Source of the DNA: Burkholderiales bacterium RIFCSPLOWO2_12_FULL_65_40
GTDB lineage: Bacteria > Pseudomonadota > Gammaproteobacteria > Burkholderiales > Burkholderiaceae_C
Assembly: GCA_001770955.1 (NCBI GenBank)
Contig: MESL01000029.1
Span: 62,694-126,693 of the forward strand
Direction: 5' to 3'
Length of the DNA: 64,000 nt
This document shows, piece after piece, positions 1-8,699 of this stretch (positions are counted from its first letter, which is position 1; each line of letters opens with the position of its first letter). A model generated the notes under the pieces. The model had not been told where the DNA came from. It made no database searches and was given only the letters and a program-made list of their open reading frames with translations. Position numbers and translations under genes: made by a program.

Positions 1-1
1 C

Positions 2-856
2 AGCGCGGGCGCCGTCAATTCGCCGCAGTTGCTGCAGCTCTCGGGCGTTGGCCCGGCGCAACTGCTGCGCCAGCACGGCATCGACGTGGTGCACGACCTG
101 CCCGGCGTGGGCGCCAATCTGCAGGACCACCTGCAGATCCGCTCGGTCTACAAGGTCAAGGGCGTCAAGACGCTCAACACGCTCGCCAGCTCGCTCGTCG
201 GCAAGGCCAGGATCGGCCTGGAGTACGCCATCAACCGCAGCGGCCCGATGAGCATGGCCCCGTCGCAGCTCGGCGCGTTCACGCGCAGCAGCGCCGACCA
301 GCCCTGGCCGAACATCGAATACCACGTGCAGCCGCTCTCGCTCGATGCCTTCGGCGAGCCGCTGCATGGCTTTCCCGCATTCACCGCCAGCGTTTGCAAT
401 CTCAACCCGACGAGCCGGGGCACGGTGCAGATCAAGAGCTGCAACTTCCAGGACGCCCCCGCCATCGCCCCCAATTACCTCAGTACGCCCGAGGACCGCC
501 AGGTGGCGGCCGACAGCCTGCGCGTGACGCGCCGCATCGTGGCCCAGCCAGCGCTGGCGCGCTACCAACCCGAGGAATACAAGCCGGGCGTGCAGTTCCA
601 GACCGACGAGGAACTCACCCGCCTGGCTGGGGACATCGCCACCACCATTTTCCACCCCGTGGGCACCACCCGGATGGGCCGTACCGACGACCCCATGACC
701 GTGCTCGACGCGCGCCTGCGCGTGTGCGGCATTGCCGGACTGCGCGTGGTGGACGCGGGGGCCATGCCCCTCATCACCAGTGGCAACACCAACTCCCCCA
801 CGCTGATGATGGCCGAGAAAGCAGCAGCCTGGATCGCGGAAGACAACGCCCGCTGA
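2..856 (+). CDS. GMC-family oxidoreductase, C-terminal part (5' end outside window)
   Basis: Flavoprotein alcohol/choline dehydrogenase-type enzyme that oxidises an alcohol using FAD. The reading frame is open from base 2, so the N-terminal FAD-binding Rossmann part lies outside the window; about 284 residues are visible. The start of the visible part (SAGAVNSPQLLQLSGVGP) is the conserved GMC signature 2. Near the C-terminus FHPVGTTRMG carries the catalytic-histidine region and SGNTNSPT the second active-site region, followed by a typical MMAEKAAAWI ending. The family assignment is firm; the substrate cannot be told from this part. A tandem terminator lies about 140 bases downstream, so this is probably the last gene of its transcript. 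Confidence 0.9.
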   Translation, partial: SAGAVNSPQLLQLSGVGPAQLLRQHGIDVVHDLPGVGANLQDHLQIRSVYKVKGVKTLNTLASSLVGKARIGLEYAINRSGPMSMAPSQLGAFTRSSADQPWPNIEYHVQPLSLDAFGEPLHGFPAFTASVCNLNPTSRGTVQIKSCNFQDAPAIAPNYLSTPEDRQVAADSLRVTRRIVAQPALARYQPEEYKPGVQFQTDEELTRLAGDIATTIFHPVGTTRMGRTDDPMTVLDARLRVCGIAGLRVVDAGAMPLITSGNTNSPTLMMAEKAAAWIAEDNAR

Positions 857-993
857 GCAGCGGCCGAAAGGGCGGGAAATCCCCTATCCCACTCCAGGGC
901 TTGCGCCGTTACAGTACGACCACTCGAAAGCGCACCCCGGTGCGCCGAACGGGGGGCCGAGGAGACAACCTACAGCCACAACCACATTCCCAA

Positions 994-1046
994 ACACCCG
1001 ATGAGGTGTCATTTTTTTAAGCGCCGACTCTGTCGGCGTTTTTTTT
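994..1046 (+). terminator. Tandem intrinsic terminators
   Basis: Two hairpin-plus-T-run structures follow each other. The first is ACACC/GGTGT (994-998 with 1005-1009) followed by a run of seven T. The second is CGCCGAC-TCT-GTCGGCG (1022-1038), a perfect 7-bp stem followed by eight T (1039-1046). They end the GMC oxidoreductase transcript and isolate it from the TSUP gene. The preceding 140 bases (857-993) contain no convincing ORF and could be a long 3' UTR or a small RNA using this terminator. Confidence 0.8.
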
Positions 1047-1139
1047 CGTCTGGCCTTTTCCCCCGCACGCTTGGCGGCACACAGGGCATCGGGTCGTATG
1101 TAAGCAAATCATTCGCACACGGGGTGCGACAATCCCGGC

Positions 1140-1898
1140 ATGGAATGGATACTGGTTTCTCTGGCCTCCCTGTTCGCCGGTTTCGTAGATGCGATCGTGG
1201 GCGGCGGCGGCCTGATTCTGCTGCCGGCGCTGTTTGCCACCTTCCCCGGCGCCCCCCCGGCCACCTTGCTGGGCACGAACAAAAGCGCATCGGTGTGGGG
1301 CACGTCCATGGCCACATGGCAATACAGCCGCCGCGTGCAGATCCGGTGGCAGTCCATGTTGCCGGCGTCGCTGGCCGGATTTGCGGGGGCTTTCGCGGGG
1401 GCCTGGGCCGTCACCATCCTGTCGCCCGATTTCCTGCGCCGCCTGCTGCCGCTGGTACTGCTGGTGGTGCTCGTCTACACACTGGCCAAGAAGGATCTCG
1501 GACGCCACCATGTGCCCCGGCTGGCCGCACGGGCCGAAGGACTGGTCGCCAGCCTGATCGGCCTGACCGTGGGCTTCTATGACGGCTTCTTCGGCCCGGG
1601 CACGGGCAGCTTCTTTGTCTTCCTGTTCGTGCGCCTGCTGGGCTACGACTTTCTCAATGCCTCGGCGTCGGCCAAGCTGCTCAACGTCTCCACGAACATC
1701 GCAGCCATCATCCTGTTCACCGCCAAGGGCCATGTCTGGTGGCATCTCACCATCCCCCTGGCCGTGGCCAACGTGGTCGGCAGCCTGCTGGGCACGCACA
1801 TGGCCCTCAAACACGGCGCCCATTTCGTGCGCTGGATTTTCATCTTCGTGGTCAGCGCACTGATCCTCAAGACCGGTTACGACGCCTTCCTGCGCTGA
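1140..1898 (+). CDS. TSUP-family (TauE/SafE, DUF81) membrane permease
   Basis: Predicted inner-membrane transporter of 252 residues. It starts with a hydrophobic segment and carries the TSUP repeat signature twice: a Gly-rich VDAIVGGGGLILLPAL near residues 16-31 and FYDGFFGPGTGSFFVF near 145-160, separated by several membrane helices. Members move sulfur-containing anions or other small organic anions, but the substrate cannot be assigned from sequence. The gene stands alone between the tandem terminators and the leader of the amino-acid ABC operon. The ATG at 1140 begins directly with a membrane helix (MEWILVSLASLF), as expected for the family. Confidence 0.88.
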   Translation: MEWILVSLASLFAGFVDAIVGGGGLILLPALFATFPGAPPATLLGTNKSASVWGTSMATWQYSRRVQIRWQSMLPASLAGFAGAFAGAWAVTILSPDFLRRLLPLVLLVVLVYTLAKKDLGRHHVPRLAARAEGLVASLIGLTVGFYDGFFGPGTGSFFVFLFVRLLGYDFLNASASAKLLNVSTNIAAIILFTAKGHVWWHLTIPLAVANVVGSLLGTHMALKHGAHFVRWIFIFVVSALILKTGYDAFLR

Positions 1899-1942
1899 CC
1901 ATAGGGGTTCTCCGCAATAGGCATAAGCAAATAGCCCCCGCC

Positions 1943-2041
1943 TATAATTGCGTCAGTTTGATGACATGTCTGCTTGGTAACCCCATGCGGGCGTGCCGAT
2001 TTTCTGGTTCCGGCTGCGCTACCCGCAGGCCGGATTTTTTT
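1943..2041 (+). promoter_or_regulatory. Candidate leader RNA or small RNA: promoter -10 plus terminator-like hairpin ahead of the ABC operon
   Basis: A consensus TATAAT -10 hexamer lies at 1943-1948, without a recognisable -35. About 60 bases further, CCGGCTGCG (2010-2018) and CGCAGGCCGG (2024-2033) form a strong stem with one bulged G, followed directly by ATTTTTTT (2034-2041). A transcript from this -10 would end some 30 bases before the ATG of the binding-protein gene. This is the architecture of an attenuator or terminated riboswitch, or of a free small RNA of about 85-90 nt. No known riboswitch class was recognised. Confidence 0.5.
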
Positions 2042-2071
2042 GTACCTGAACCACCCCTGACAGGACACGCA

Positions 2072-2833
2072 ATGAAGTTGCTCAAGGTTGTTGCCTCCGC
2101 CGTGGCGCTGTGCGCCGTGTTTGCCGCCCAGGCCCGCACGTTCGACGAAATCAAGAAAGACGGCAAGATCCTCATTGCCACCGAAGGGCAGTTTGCCCCC
2201 TTCAACTTCTTCAACGGCACCACCCTGACCGGCTTCGAGGTCGAACTGGCTGAACTCGTGGCCAAGAAGATGGGCGTGACCATCCAGTGGAAGACCCTGG
2301 GCTTCGACGCCCTGCTCACCGGCCTGCGCCAGGACCGCTGGGACCTCGTGATCGCCTCTCACGGCATCACCGAGGAGCGCGCCAAGGCCGTCACCTTCAC
2401 GCAGCCACACTACTGCTCGGGCGGCATGATCATCGCGATGGACCCCGCCATCCGCACCGCCAAGGACTTGGCGGGCAAGGTGGTGGCGGTGCAGACCGGC
2501 ACCAGCTACCTGGAAAACGTGCAGAAGGTCTCCGCCATCAAGGAAATGAAGAATTTCCCCACCGACGTGGATGCGCGCAGCGCCCTCAACTCGCGCCGCG
2601 TCGATGCCTGGGTGACCGACCGCTTTGTCGCCAAGGCCGTGGTGGACAAGAACCCCAACGCAGGTTTCAAGCTGGGTGAAATGCTCTTCATCGAACGCAT
2701 CGCCGCCGCCGTCTCCAAGGGCAACCAGTCGCTTGCACAGGGCTGGTCCAAGGCCCTGGCCGACACCATGGCCGACGGCAGCTATACGCAGCTTTCCAAG
2801 AAATACTTCAACGAAGACGTGCGCTGCAACTGA
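2072..2833 (+). CDS. Polar amino-acid ABC transporter, periplasmic binding protein
   Basis: Family 3 solute-binding protein of 253 residues. A signal peptide (MKLLKVVASAVALCAVFAAQA) precedes a mature domain beginning RTFDEIKKDGKILIATEG, followed by the FAPFNFF and GFEVELAELVAKKMG segments typical of binding proteins for glutamine, histidine or arginine. It should capture an amino acid or similar polar solute for the permease and ATPase encoded next. The ATG at 2072 was chosen because a CAGGA ribosome site precedes it and it starts the signal peptide; a longer open frame upstream lacks these. The exact ligand is unknown. Confidence 0.92.
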   Translation: MKLLKVVASAVALCAVFAAQARTFDEIKKDGKILIATEGQFAPFNFFNGTTLTGFEVELAELVAKKMGVTIQWKTLGFDALLTGLRQDRWDLVIASHGITEERAKAVTFTQPHYCSGGMIIAMDPAIRTAKDLAGKVVAVQTGTSYLENVQKVSAIKEMKNFPTDVDARSALNSRRVDAWVTDRFVAKAVVDKNPNAGFKLGEMLFIERIAAAVSKGNQSLAQGWSKALADTMADGSYTQLSKKYFNEDVRCN

Positions 2834-2865
2834 GCGCGGGCCTGCGCCCCGCCGGACGGATTTTC

Positions 2866-3648
2866 ATGCTTATCGCCCTTTGGCCGCACCACTGGAGCCG
2901 CCAGCAGCGCAGCAATGCCACGCTGGTCAGCGCTCTGGTCCTGATGGTGCTCGCCCTGGCCCTGCTGGGTCAGGTGCTGTCGTTCCTGCCCGAGCCGATT
3001 GGCCCGAATGCGCAGGCTTTCTCTGCCGGTGCCCGCACCACGCTGTGGCTCACCCTGGTCAGCGGCAGCGTCGGGCTGGCGCTGGGCACGGGCGCCGCCC
3101 TGGCGCGCACGGCGCGCTGGACAGCCCTTCGCTGGGTGGCAGGCTTCTACATCTGGGTCATTCGCGGTACGCCGCTGCTGGTGCAGATCCTGTTTGTCTA
3201 TTTCGCCCTGCCAGTGCTCGTGCCCGGGCTCAACCTGCCGGACTTTGCCGCCGCCGTGGTGGCGCTGTCGCTGAACGTCGGGGCCTACAACGCCGAAGCC
3301 ATCCGTGCCGGCCTGCTGGCCGTGCCGCGCGGGCAGACCGAGGCGGCACGCGCCCTGGGCCTGGGGCGTTTCCATGTTTTTTTTGATGTGGTTTTCCCGC
3401 AGGCCTTCAAGATTTCGCTCCCCCCGCTGGTGAGCAACTTCGTGGCCTTGCTCAAGGACTCCTCGCTGGCTTATGCCATTGGTGTGGTGGAGCTGACCAA
3501 CGTGGGCAACCGCATCCAGTCGGCCACCTTTCAGCCGATTGCCACCCTCACCACCGTGGCCGTCACCTACCTGCTGCTGACCACGCTGGTCACGCAGATT
3601 TCCAACGCCATCGAGTACCGCTTCGATGTGGAGGGACGCAGCCGATGA
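2866..3648 (+). CDS. Polar amino-acid ABC transporter, permease
   Basis: HisM/GlnP-type inner-membrane permease of 260 residues. It shows the N-terminal family mark [19 protein letters not shown], the helix [18 protein letters not shown], and the EAA loop [24 protein letters not shown] that docks on the ATPase. It lies 32 bases after the binding-protein gene and overlaps the ATPase gene by four bases (ATGA at 3645-3648), so the three are co-translated. Only one permease gene is present, so the channel is presumably a homodimer. Confidence 0.92.
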   Translation: MLIALWPHHWSRQQRSNATLVSALVLMVLALALLGQVLSFLPEPIGPNAQAFSAGARTTLWLTLVSGSVGLALGTGAALARTARWTALRWVAGFYIWVIRGTPLLVQILFVYFALPVLVPGLNLPDFAAAVVALSLNVGAYNAEAIRAGLLAVPRGQTEAARALGLGRFHVFFDVVFPQAFKISLPPLVSNFVALLKDSSLAYAIGVVELTNVGNRIQSATFQPIATLTTVAVTYLLLTTLVTQISNAIEYRFDVEGRSR

Positions 3649-4388
3649 GCCAGCCCACCCCCTACATCGTGGCAGACCGTGTCTGCAAGTCGTTCGGTAC
3701 GCACCAGGTGCTGCGCGATGTCTCGACCCATTTCAACACCGGCGAGGTGACGGTGATCATCGGCGCCTCGGGTTCGGGCAAGAGCACCCTGCTGCGCGCC
3801 ATCAACCGTCTCGAGCCCCACGACAGCGGCACCATCACCGTCGGCGGTGTTCCGGTGACGGACGACCCGCACACCCTGCAGCAGCAGCGCTGCGAAGTGG
3901 GCATGGTCTTCCAGCAGTTCAACCTGTTCGGACACCTGAGCGTGCTCGACAACATCACGCTGGCACCCCGGCGCATTCGCCGCACGCCCCGTGCGCAGGC
4001 CAACGAGCAGGCCATGGTGCTGCTGCGCCGTGTGGGCCTGCACGAACATGCCCACAAATACCCCTGGCAGCTTTCAGGGGGCCAGCAGCAGCGCGTGGCC
4101 ATTGCCCGGGCTCTCGCGATGGCGCCGCAGGTGATGCTGTTCGACGAGCCCACCTCGGCCCTCGACCCTGAAATGGTGCAGGAAGTGCTCGATGTGATGC
4201 GCGAACTGGCGCGCGGCGGCATGACCATGATCGTGGTCACGCACGAAATGGGCTTTGCCCGCGAGGTGGCCGACCGCGTGCTGTTCTTCGACCAGGGCCG
4301 CATTGCCCACGATGCCCCACCGGCCGCTTTCTTCAACGACCCGGGCAATGACCGCATCCGGGCCTTCATTGGCCGCATGGGCGACTGA
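3645..4388 (+). CDS. Polar amino-acid ABC transporter, ATP-binding protein
   Basis: GlnQ/HisP-type ATPase of 247 residues that powers the permease from the cytoplasmic side. Walker A is GASGSGKST, the Q-loop lies in [14 protein letters not shown], the ABC signature is [15 protein letters not shown], Walker B is [14 protein letters not shown] and the H-loop is VVTHEMGFA. The length is normal for the family. It is the last gene of the operon proper; the porin gene follows after 52 bases on the same strand and may be co-expressed as the outer-membrane entry route. Confidence 0.95.
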   Translation: MSQPTPYIVADRVCKSFGTHQVLRDVSTHFNTGEVTVIIGASGSGKSTLLRAINRLEPHDSGTITVGGVPVTDDPHTLQQQRCEVGMVFQQFNLFGHLSVLDNITLAPRRIRRTPRAQANEQAMVLLRRVGLHEHAHKYPWQLSGGQQQRVAIARALAMAPQVMLFDEPTSALDPEMVQEVLDVMRELARGGMTMIVVTHEMGFAREVADRVLFFDQGRIAHDAPPAAFFNDPGNDRIRAFIGRMGD

Positions 4389-4440
4389 GATCCAGAGCCC
4401 ACTGCCTTCGCAACACCCCCAAAAACCCAACGGAGTGACC

Positions 4441-5727
4441 ATGAAACTGACCCCTGCATTCGTGACCCTGCTGGCCGCCGGCCTGTGCAGCCTGCCCCCG
4501 GGCGCCCTGGCCCAGTCTGCCAAGGATTTTGAAGAGCTGCGCAACGAGCTCAAAGCCCTGCGCGCCGAGCTGAACCAGCTCAAGACGCAGCAGGCCCAGG
4601 CGCCTGCCGCCTCGGCATCGGCCTGGAACGACCGCATCGACGCCGTCGAACTCAAGCAGAAAGACGCTGTGGTGCTGGGCGACATTCCGGGGAGCTTTCG
4701 CCTACCCGGTAGCGAAACCTCGATCCGCGTGTACGGCCACGCCGAGGCCAACCTGATCAAGGACTTCAAGGGCACGGCGCCCGGCGACAATTTCTCCAAC
4801 CTGATGGAGCAGCCCCTGGGCAGCAGCGACCATGGCAAGACCGTGCTGACGGGCCAGACTTCGCGCTTCGGCTTCGAGACCTCCACCCCGCTCGCCAACG
4901 GCGCGTTCAACACCAAGATCGAAGCCGACTTCTACGGCTACTGCGGCGCCGAGTGCAACCGCAATCGCCTGCGCCTGCGCCACGCCTACGGCGAGTACGC
5001 AGGCTGGCTGATCGGCCAGACCTGGTCCACCTTCATGGACATCGACAACCTGCCCGAGACCGTGGACTTCAACGGCCCACCGGGCGCGACCTTCCGCCGC
5101 CCCGTGCAGGTGCGCTACACCTACAACAACCCCAGCCTGGCAAAGTTCCAGTTCGCGCTGGAAGACCCCTCCGACGGTGCGCACTCGCCCAACCTCGTCG
5201 CCCGCATCGACAAGGCCTACGACTGGGGCAGCATGAGCGCACGCGTCCTGTCGCACGAGCAGCGCATGGGCGGCGTGAGCAAGCGCGGCATGGGCTTCGG
5301 CCTGTCGGGCGCCTACAAGATCACCGGCACCACCACCCTGATGGCGCAATACACCCTGATGGATGGCGATAACGACGGCGCCTACCTTGTGGGCGCCAAC
5401 TACCCCGTGGTGGATGGCACCCGCCTGCGCCTGGACCGCGCCCAGGGCGTGGTGCTGGGCCTGGGCAACGTGTTTAGCGAGAAGCTGCGCGGCACCCTGT
5501 CCATGGCCTGGGTGCGCTCGCGCAATGCACTTGGTGACGACTACGTGAATGCCTACGGTGCCAACGGCAACCTGAAGCTGTTCCAGTGGCATGCAGGCCT
5601 GTACTACTCGCCCATCAAGAACGTCGAACTCGGCGGCGAACTGCTGGGCGGCCGCCGCATCACCTTTGGCGGCGACAAGGGCAACATGACACGCCTGAAC
5701 CTGCAAGCACGCTACCTCTTCAACTGA
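4441..5727 (+). CDS. DcaP-like outer-membrane porin
   Basis: Trimeric outer-membrane channel of 428 residues. A signal peptide (MKLTPAFVTLLAAGL...ALAQ) is followed by a short coiled coil (ELRNELKALRAELNQLK) near residues 35-55. Then come the family's entry strand SFRLPGSETSIRVYGHAEANL and the conserved YAGWLIGQTWSTFMDIDNLPETVDFNGPPG region. The last strand ends RYLFN, an aromatic beta-barrel end. DcaP porins pass dicarboxylates and other anionic solutes. The ATG at 4441 was chosen for the signal peptide; the open frame extends upstream into the ATPase gene without meaning. A strong terminator follows. Confidence 0.87.
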   Translation: MKLTPAFVTLLAAGLCSLPPGALAQSAKDFEELRNELKALRAELNQLKTQQAQAPAASASAWNDRIDAVELKQKDAVVLGDIPGSFRLPGSETSIRVYGHAEANLIKDFKGTAPGDNFSNLMEQPLGSSDHGKTVLTGQTSRFGFETSTPLANGAFNTKIEADFYGYCGAECNRNRLRLRHAYGEYAGWLIGQTWSTFMDIDNLPETVDFNGPPGATFRRPVQVRYTYNNPSLAKFQFALEDPSDGAHSPNLVARIDKAYDWGSMSARVLSHEQRMGGVSKRGMGFGLSGAYKITGTTTLMAQYTLMDGDNDGAYLVGANYPVVDGTRLRLDRAQGVVLGLGNVFSEKLRGTLSMAWVRSRNALGDDYVNAYGANGNLKLFQWHAGLYYSPIKNVELGGELLGGRRITFGGDKGNMTRLNLQARYLFN

Positions 5728-5751
5728 CCCCAACATCCGGGTCTTCCACCA

Positions 5752-5781
5752 AAGCTGACCGGGCAACCGGTCAGCTTTTTT
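5752..5781 (+). terminator. Intrinsic terminator of the porin gene, abutting the next start codon
   Basis: AAGCTGACCGG (5752-5762), GCAA tetraloop, CCGGTCAGCTT (5767-5777): a perfect 11-bp stem whose T-run is TTTTTT (5776-5781). One base later is the ATG of the DMT transporter (5783), so the hairpin fills the space where its ribosome-binding site would be. Confidence 0.92.
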
Positions 5782-5782
5782 C

Positions 5783-6673
5783 ATGCGCTCTGAACGTTTC
5801 GGCCTGTGGGCCCTGCTGATTGTCACCATGGTCTGGGGCACCACGTTTCCCGCCATGAAGCTGCTGTCCGCGCAGCTCGATGCCCTGCAGATCATCTGGC
5901 TGCGCTTTGCCATCGCCCTGCTGGTGCTCGGCCCCCTGTGGTGGGGCATGCGCCGCAATGAGCGACTGTGGGGCTGTGCGCTGGGGCTGCTGCTGTTCCT
6001 GGCGTTCTGGCTGCAGATCGAGGGGCTGGCGCGCACCAGCAGCAACCGCAACGCATTCGTGACCGGGCTCAACGTCCTCGTGGTGCCCATCATCGCCATG
6101 CTGGTGCTCGGGCGGCGCTATGGCTGGCGATTGTGGGCTGCCTGCGCCATGGCCTGCGCCGGCATGGTGCTGATGTTCCACGAAAACGAACCTTGGAACC
6201 TGGGCGATACGCTCACCCTGGCCAGCACCTTCTTCTATGCCATCTACATCCTGGCACTGGAGGAATGTTCACGCAGCAACCGCGATTTTCCGTTGCGGGC
6301 CACCCGCATGGCAGCCGCCCAGGCCACCATGATGTGCCTGGCCTCCACGCTGCTGCTGCTGTCGCGCGAGGAAGGCCTGTCGTGGATGCAGGCCCTGGGC
6401 TCGCTCGGCACTCCTGCCTGGGTGGCGCTGCTCTACCTGGGACTGGTGGCCAGTGTGGTGGTGGTCACCCTGCAAGCCTGGGGCCAGCAACGTGTGGATG
6501 CCATGCGCAGCGCCATCGTCTTCGGGCTGGAGCCGGTGTTCGCAGCGTTCACGGCCTGGTTTCTGCTCGGGGAAAGCCTGGGCTGGGCCGGCCTGGCGGG
6601 CGCCAGTCTGGTGGTGGCAGCGCTGGTTTTCAGCCAGATGGACCCACCAGCCCGCACCGGCATCCCCGACTGA
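5783..6673 (+). CDS. DMT-superfamily EamA transporter
   Basis: Ten-helix inner-membrane metabolite exporter of 296 residues with two EamA repeats. The first repeat opens with GLWALLIVTMVWGTTFPAMK, showing the WG motif inside helix 1. The second repeat ends around FGLEPVFAAFTAWFLLGESL, the usual EP-containing end motif. The substrate is unknown. The start at 5783 is needed for a complete first helix; the frame is closed by a TGA at 5756 and no other start lies between. The ATG follows one base after the porin terminator, with no ribosome-binding site. The stop codon shares the palindrome TGATCA (6671-6676) with the convergent mrdA stop. Confidence 0.9.
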   Translation: MRSERFGLWALLIVTMVWGTTFPAMKLLSAQLDALQIIWLRFAIALLVLGPLWWGMRRNERLWGCALGLLLFLAFWLQIEGLARTSSNRNAFVTGLNVLVVPIIAMLVLGRRYGWRLWAACAMACAGMVLMFHENEPWNLGDTLTLASTFFYAIYILALEECSRSNRDFPLRATRMAAAQATMMCLASTLLLLSREEGLSWMQALGSLGTPAWVALLYLGLVASVVVVTLQAWGQQRVDAMRSAIVFGLEPVFAAFTAWFLLGESLGWAGLAGASLVVAALVFSQMDPPARTGIPD

Positions 6674-8620
6674 TCAGGGCGCCGCGGACAGCGGCACTTC
6701 GTCCACCGGACGCGGTTTGCCGATGGGTGCGGCGGCCTGGCCCTTGCGTACGGCTGCGATGTCTTCCTCGCTGGGATACTCACCCAGCAGCCAATAGTCA
6801 AAAGCACGCCGCACAATGGGCGCCGCATGGGCGGCACCGAACCCGGCGTTCTCGACAATGGCCGCAATGGCAATGCGCGGCTCCTCGGCGGGCGCGAAGG
6901 CGATATAGAGGGCATGGTCGCGCTGACGCTCCTCCATCTTGGCCGCGTTGTACTTCTCCTTCTGCCCGATCGTCACCGCCTGCGCCGTGCCCGTCTTGCC
7001 GCCGGAGAGGTAACGCGCCCCGGCAAAGACACGCGTCGAGGTACCGCTCTGGGTCACAGCCACCATGGCGCGCTTGATCACTTCGACATTGGAGGGTTTG
7101 TAGCCCAGATTCACGGACGGGGCCTGCTCGATCGAACGGGGTTCCCGCGTCACGGCATCCATCGTGGCCATCCCCAGGTGGGGCCGGTGCTGCACGCCTC
7201 CGTTGACCAGGGTGGCGGTGGCCAGCGCCAGCTGCAGCATGGTGAAGTTGTTGTAGCCTTGGCCGATTCCCAGCGAGATGGTTTCTCCGGCGTACCATTT
7301 TTTCTGCTCGGGGCGGCGGTAGGCATCGCGCTTCCAGGCCTGGCTGGGCAAGACCCCGCGCACTTCGCCATTCAGATCGATTCCGGTGATCTGACCAAAG
7401 CCCAGCGGCTTCATGAAGTCGTGCATGGCATCCACGCCCATGTCGTTGGCCAGCTGGTAGTAGTACACATTGCTCGACTGCACGATGCTGCGGTGCATGT
7501 CGACCGCACCCAGGCCATGGTCGCCATGGCTTCGGAAGGTATGCCCCCCAAAGGTCCAGGAGCCGTTGTCCATGGTGACGGCCCCCGGCGTGCGCTTGCC
7601 GGTTTCCAGGGCCGCCATGCCCATGAACGGCTTGTATGTGGAGCCGGGCGGATAGGTCCCGCGCAGGGCGCGGTTGAGCAGGGGCTTGTCCAGCGAATTG
7701 TTGAGCGCGTTCCAGTTCTCGACGTCAATGCCTTCGACGAACAGGTTTGGGTCGAACGTGGGCTTGCTGACCAGCGCCAGTATTTCGCCGTTGCGCGGAT
7801 CGATGGCCACCAGTGCACCGCGGCGCTCGCCGTACAGATCCTCGATGAGTTTTTGCAGCTTGATGTCGAGCGACAGCGTCACCGTCTGCCCCGGGGTGGC
7901 GGGAAAACTGTCGAGCCTGCGCACGGCGCGACCCCCGGCCGAGGTCTCCATCTGCTCCACCCCGGTGGTGCCGTGCAACTGCGTCTCGAAACTCTGCTCT
8001 ATTCCCAGTTTGCCGATGTATTCGGTGCCCCGGTAATTGGCTTCGTCTTCCGAATCCTGGATGCGCGCTTTTTCCGTCTGGTTGATGCGGCCGATGTAGC
8101 CGATGGCATGGCTGCCCACTTCTCCCAGCGGGTAGTTGCGGAACAACCGCGCCTTCACATCCACTCCGGGGAAACGGTAGCGCTGTGCCGCAAAGCGCGC
8201 CACCTCCTCATCGGTCAGGCGGGTGCGGATGGGCAGGGATTCGAACCCACGGGATTCATCCATCAGGCGCCGGAAACGGCGCTTGTCACGCAGGTGGATA
8301 TCGATCACCTGGCCCAGCGCCTCGATGGTCTCGTCCAGGTCTGCCACCCTGGAAGGGGTGATCTCGAGCGTGTAGGCGGCATAGTTGGTGGCCAGAACCA
8401 CGCCATTGCGATCGAGGATGAGCCCCCGATTGGGCACGATGGGCACCACGGCGGTACGGTTGCTTTCCGCCTGCTCCGCCAGGTCTTCATGCCGCACGAC
8501 CTGCAGAAACACCAGCCGTGCGAGAACCAGGCAGAAAGCCGCAAAAACCACCGCAGCCACCACCAGGATCCGCAGACGAAAGCGCTGCGCATCGAGTTCG
8601 ACATTGCGCAATTCAGTCAT
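6674..8620 (-). CDS. mrdA: Penicillin-binding protein 2, elongation transpeptidase
   Basis: Class B PBP of 648 residues that cross-links peptidoglycan during lateral growth, partnered with RodA and the MreBCD complex. One N-terminal membrane helix (residues about 18-40) is followed by the dimerisation/pedestal domain and the transpeptidase domain. All three active-site motifs are intact: S327-T-Y-K330, S382-S-N and K542-T-G. The C-terminus has a 30-residue Pro/Ala-rich tail. It is the last gene of mreB-mreC-mreD-mrdA; rodA, often next, is not here. The stop codon abuts the convergent DMT gene. Confidence 0.96.
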   Translation of the reverse strand: MTELRNVELDAQRFRLRILVVAAVVFAAFCLVLARLVFLQVVRHEDLAEQAESNRTAVVPIVPNRGLILDRNGVVLATNYAAYTLEITPSRVADLDETIEALGQVIDIHLRDKRRFRRLMDESRGFESLPIRTRLTDEEVARFAAQRYRFPGVDVKARLFRNYPLGEVGSHAIGYIGRINQTEKARIQDSEDEANYRGTEYIGKLGIEQSFETQLHGTTGVEQMETSAGGRAVRRLDSFPATPGQTVTLSLDIKLQKLIEDLYGERRGALVAIDPRNGEILALVSKPTFDPNLFVEGIDVENWNALNNSLDKPLLNRALRGTYPPGSTYKPFMGMAALETGKRTPGAVTMDNGSWTFGGHTFRSHGDHGLGAVDMHRSIVQSSNVYYYQLANDMGVDAMHDFMKPLGFGQITGIDLNGEVRGVLPSQAWKRDAYRRPEQKKWYAGETISLGIGQGYNNFTMLQLALATATLVNGGVQHRPHLGMATMDAVTREPRSIEQAPSVNLGYKPSNVEVIKRAMVAVTQSGTSTRVFAGARYLSGGKTGTAQAVTIGQKEKYNAAKMEERQRDHALYIAFAPAEEPRIAIAAIVENAGFGAAHAAPIVRRAFDYWLLGEYPSEEDIAAVRKGQAAAPIGKPRPVDEVPLSAAP

Positions 8621-8648
8621 GACAACCCAACGGCATCAACGAGGGTCG

Positions 8649-8674
8649 CCTGCGGGGCGGCGCTGCCCCGCAGG
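8649..8674 (-). repeat. Perfect inverted repeat between mreD and mrdA
   Basis: CCTGCGGGGC (8649-8658) and GCCCCGCAGG (8665-8674) form a 10-bp GC stem with a six-base loop in the 79-base mreD-mrdA gap. No T-run follows on either strand, so it is not a normal terminator. A processing or mRNA-stability element that sets the mreBCD to mrdA ratio is possible. Confidence 0.6.
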
Positions 8675-8699
8675 GGTGCCAGAGATCCTTCGAGGCGAG

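Noticed and set aside
8649-8674. mreD-mrdA inverted repeat considered as an intrinsic terminator
   Set aside because: No T-run follows on either strand, and termination there would separate mrdA from its operon; kept only as an inverted repeat.
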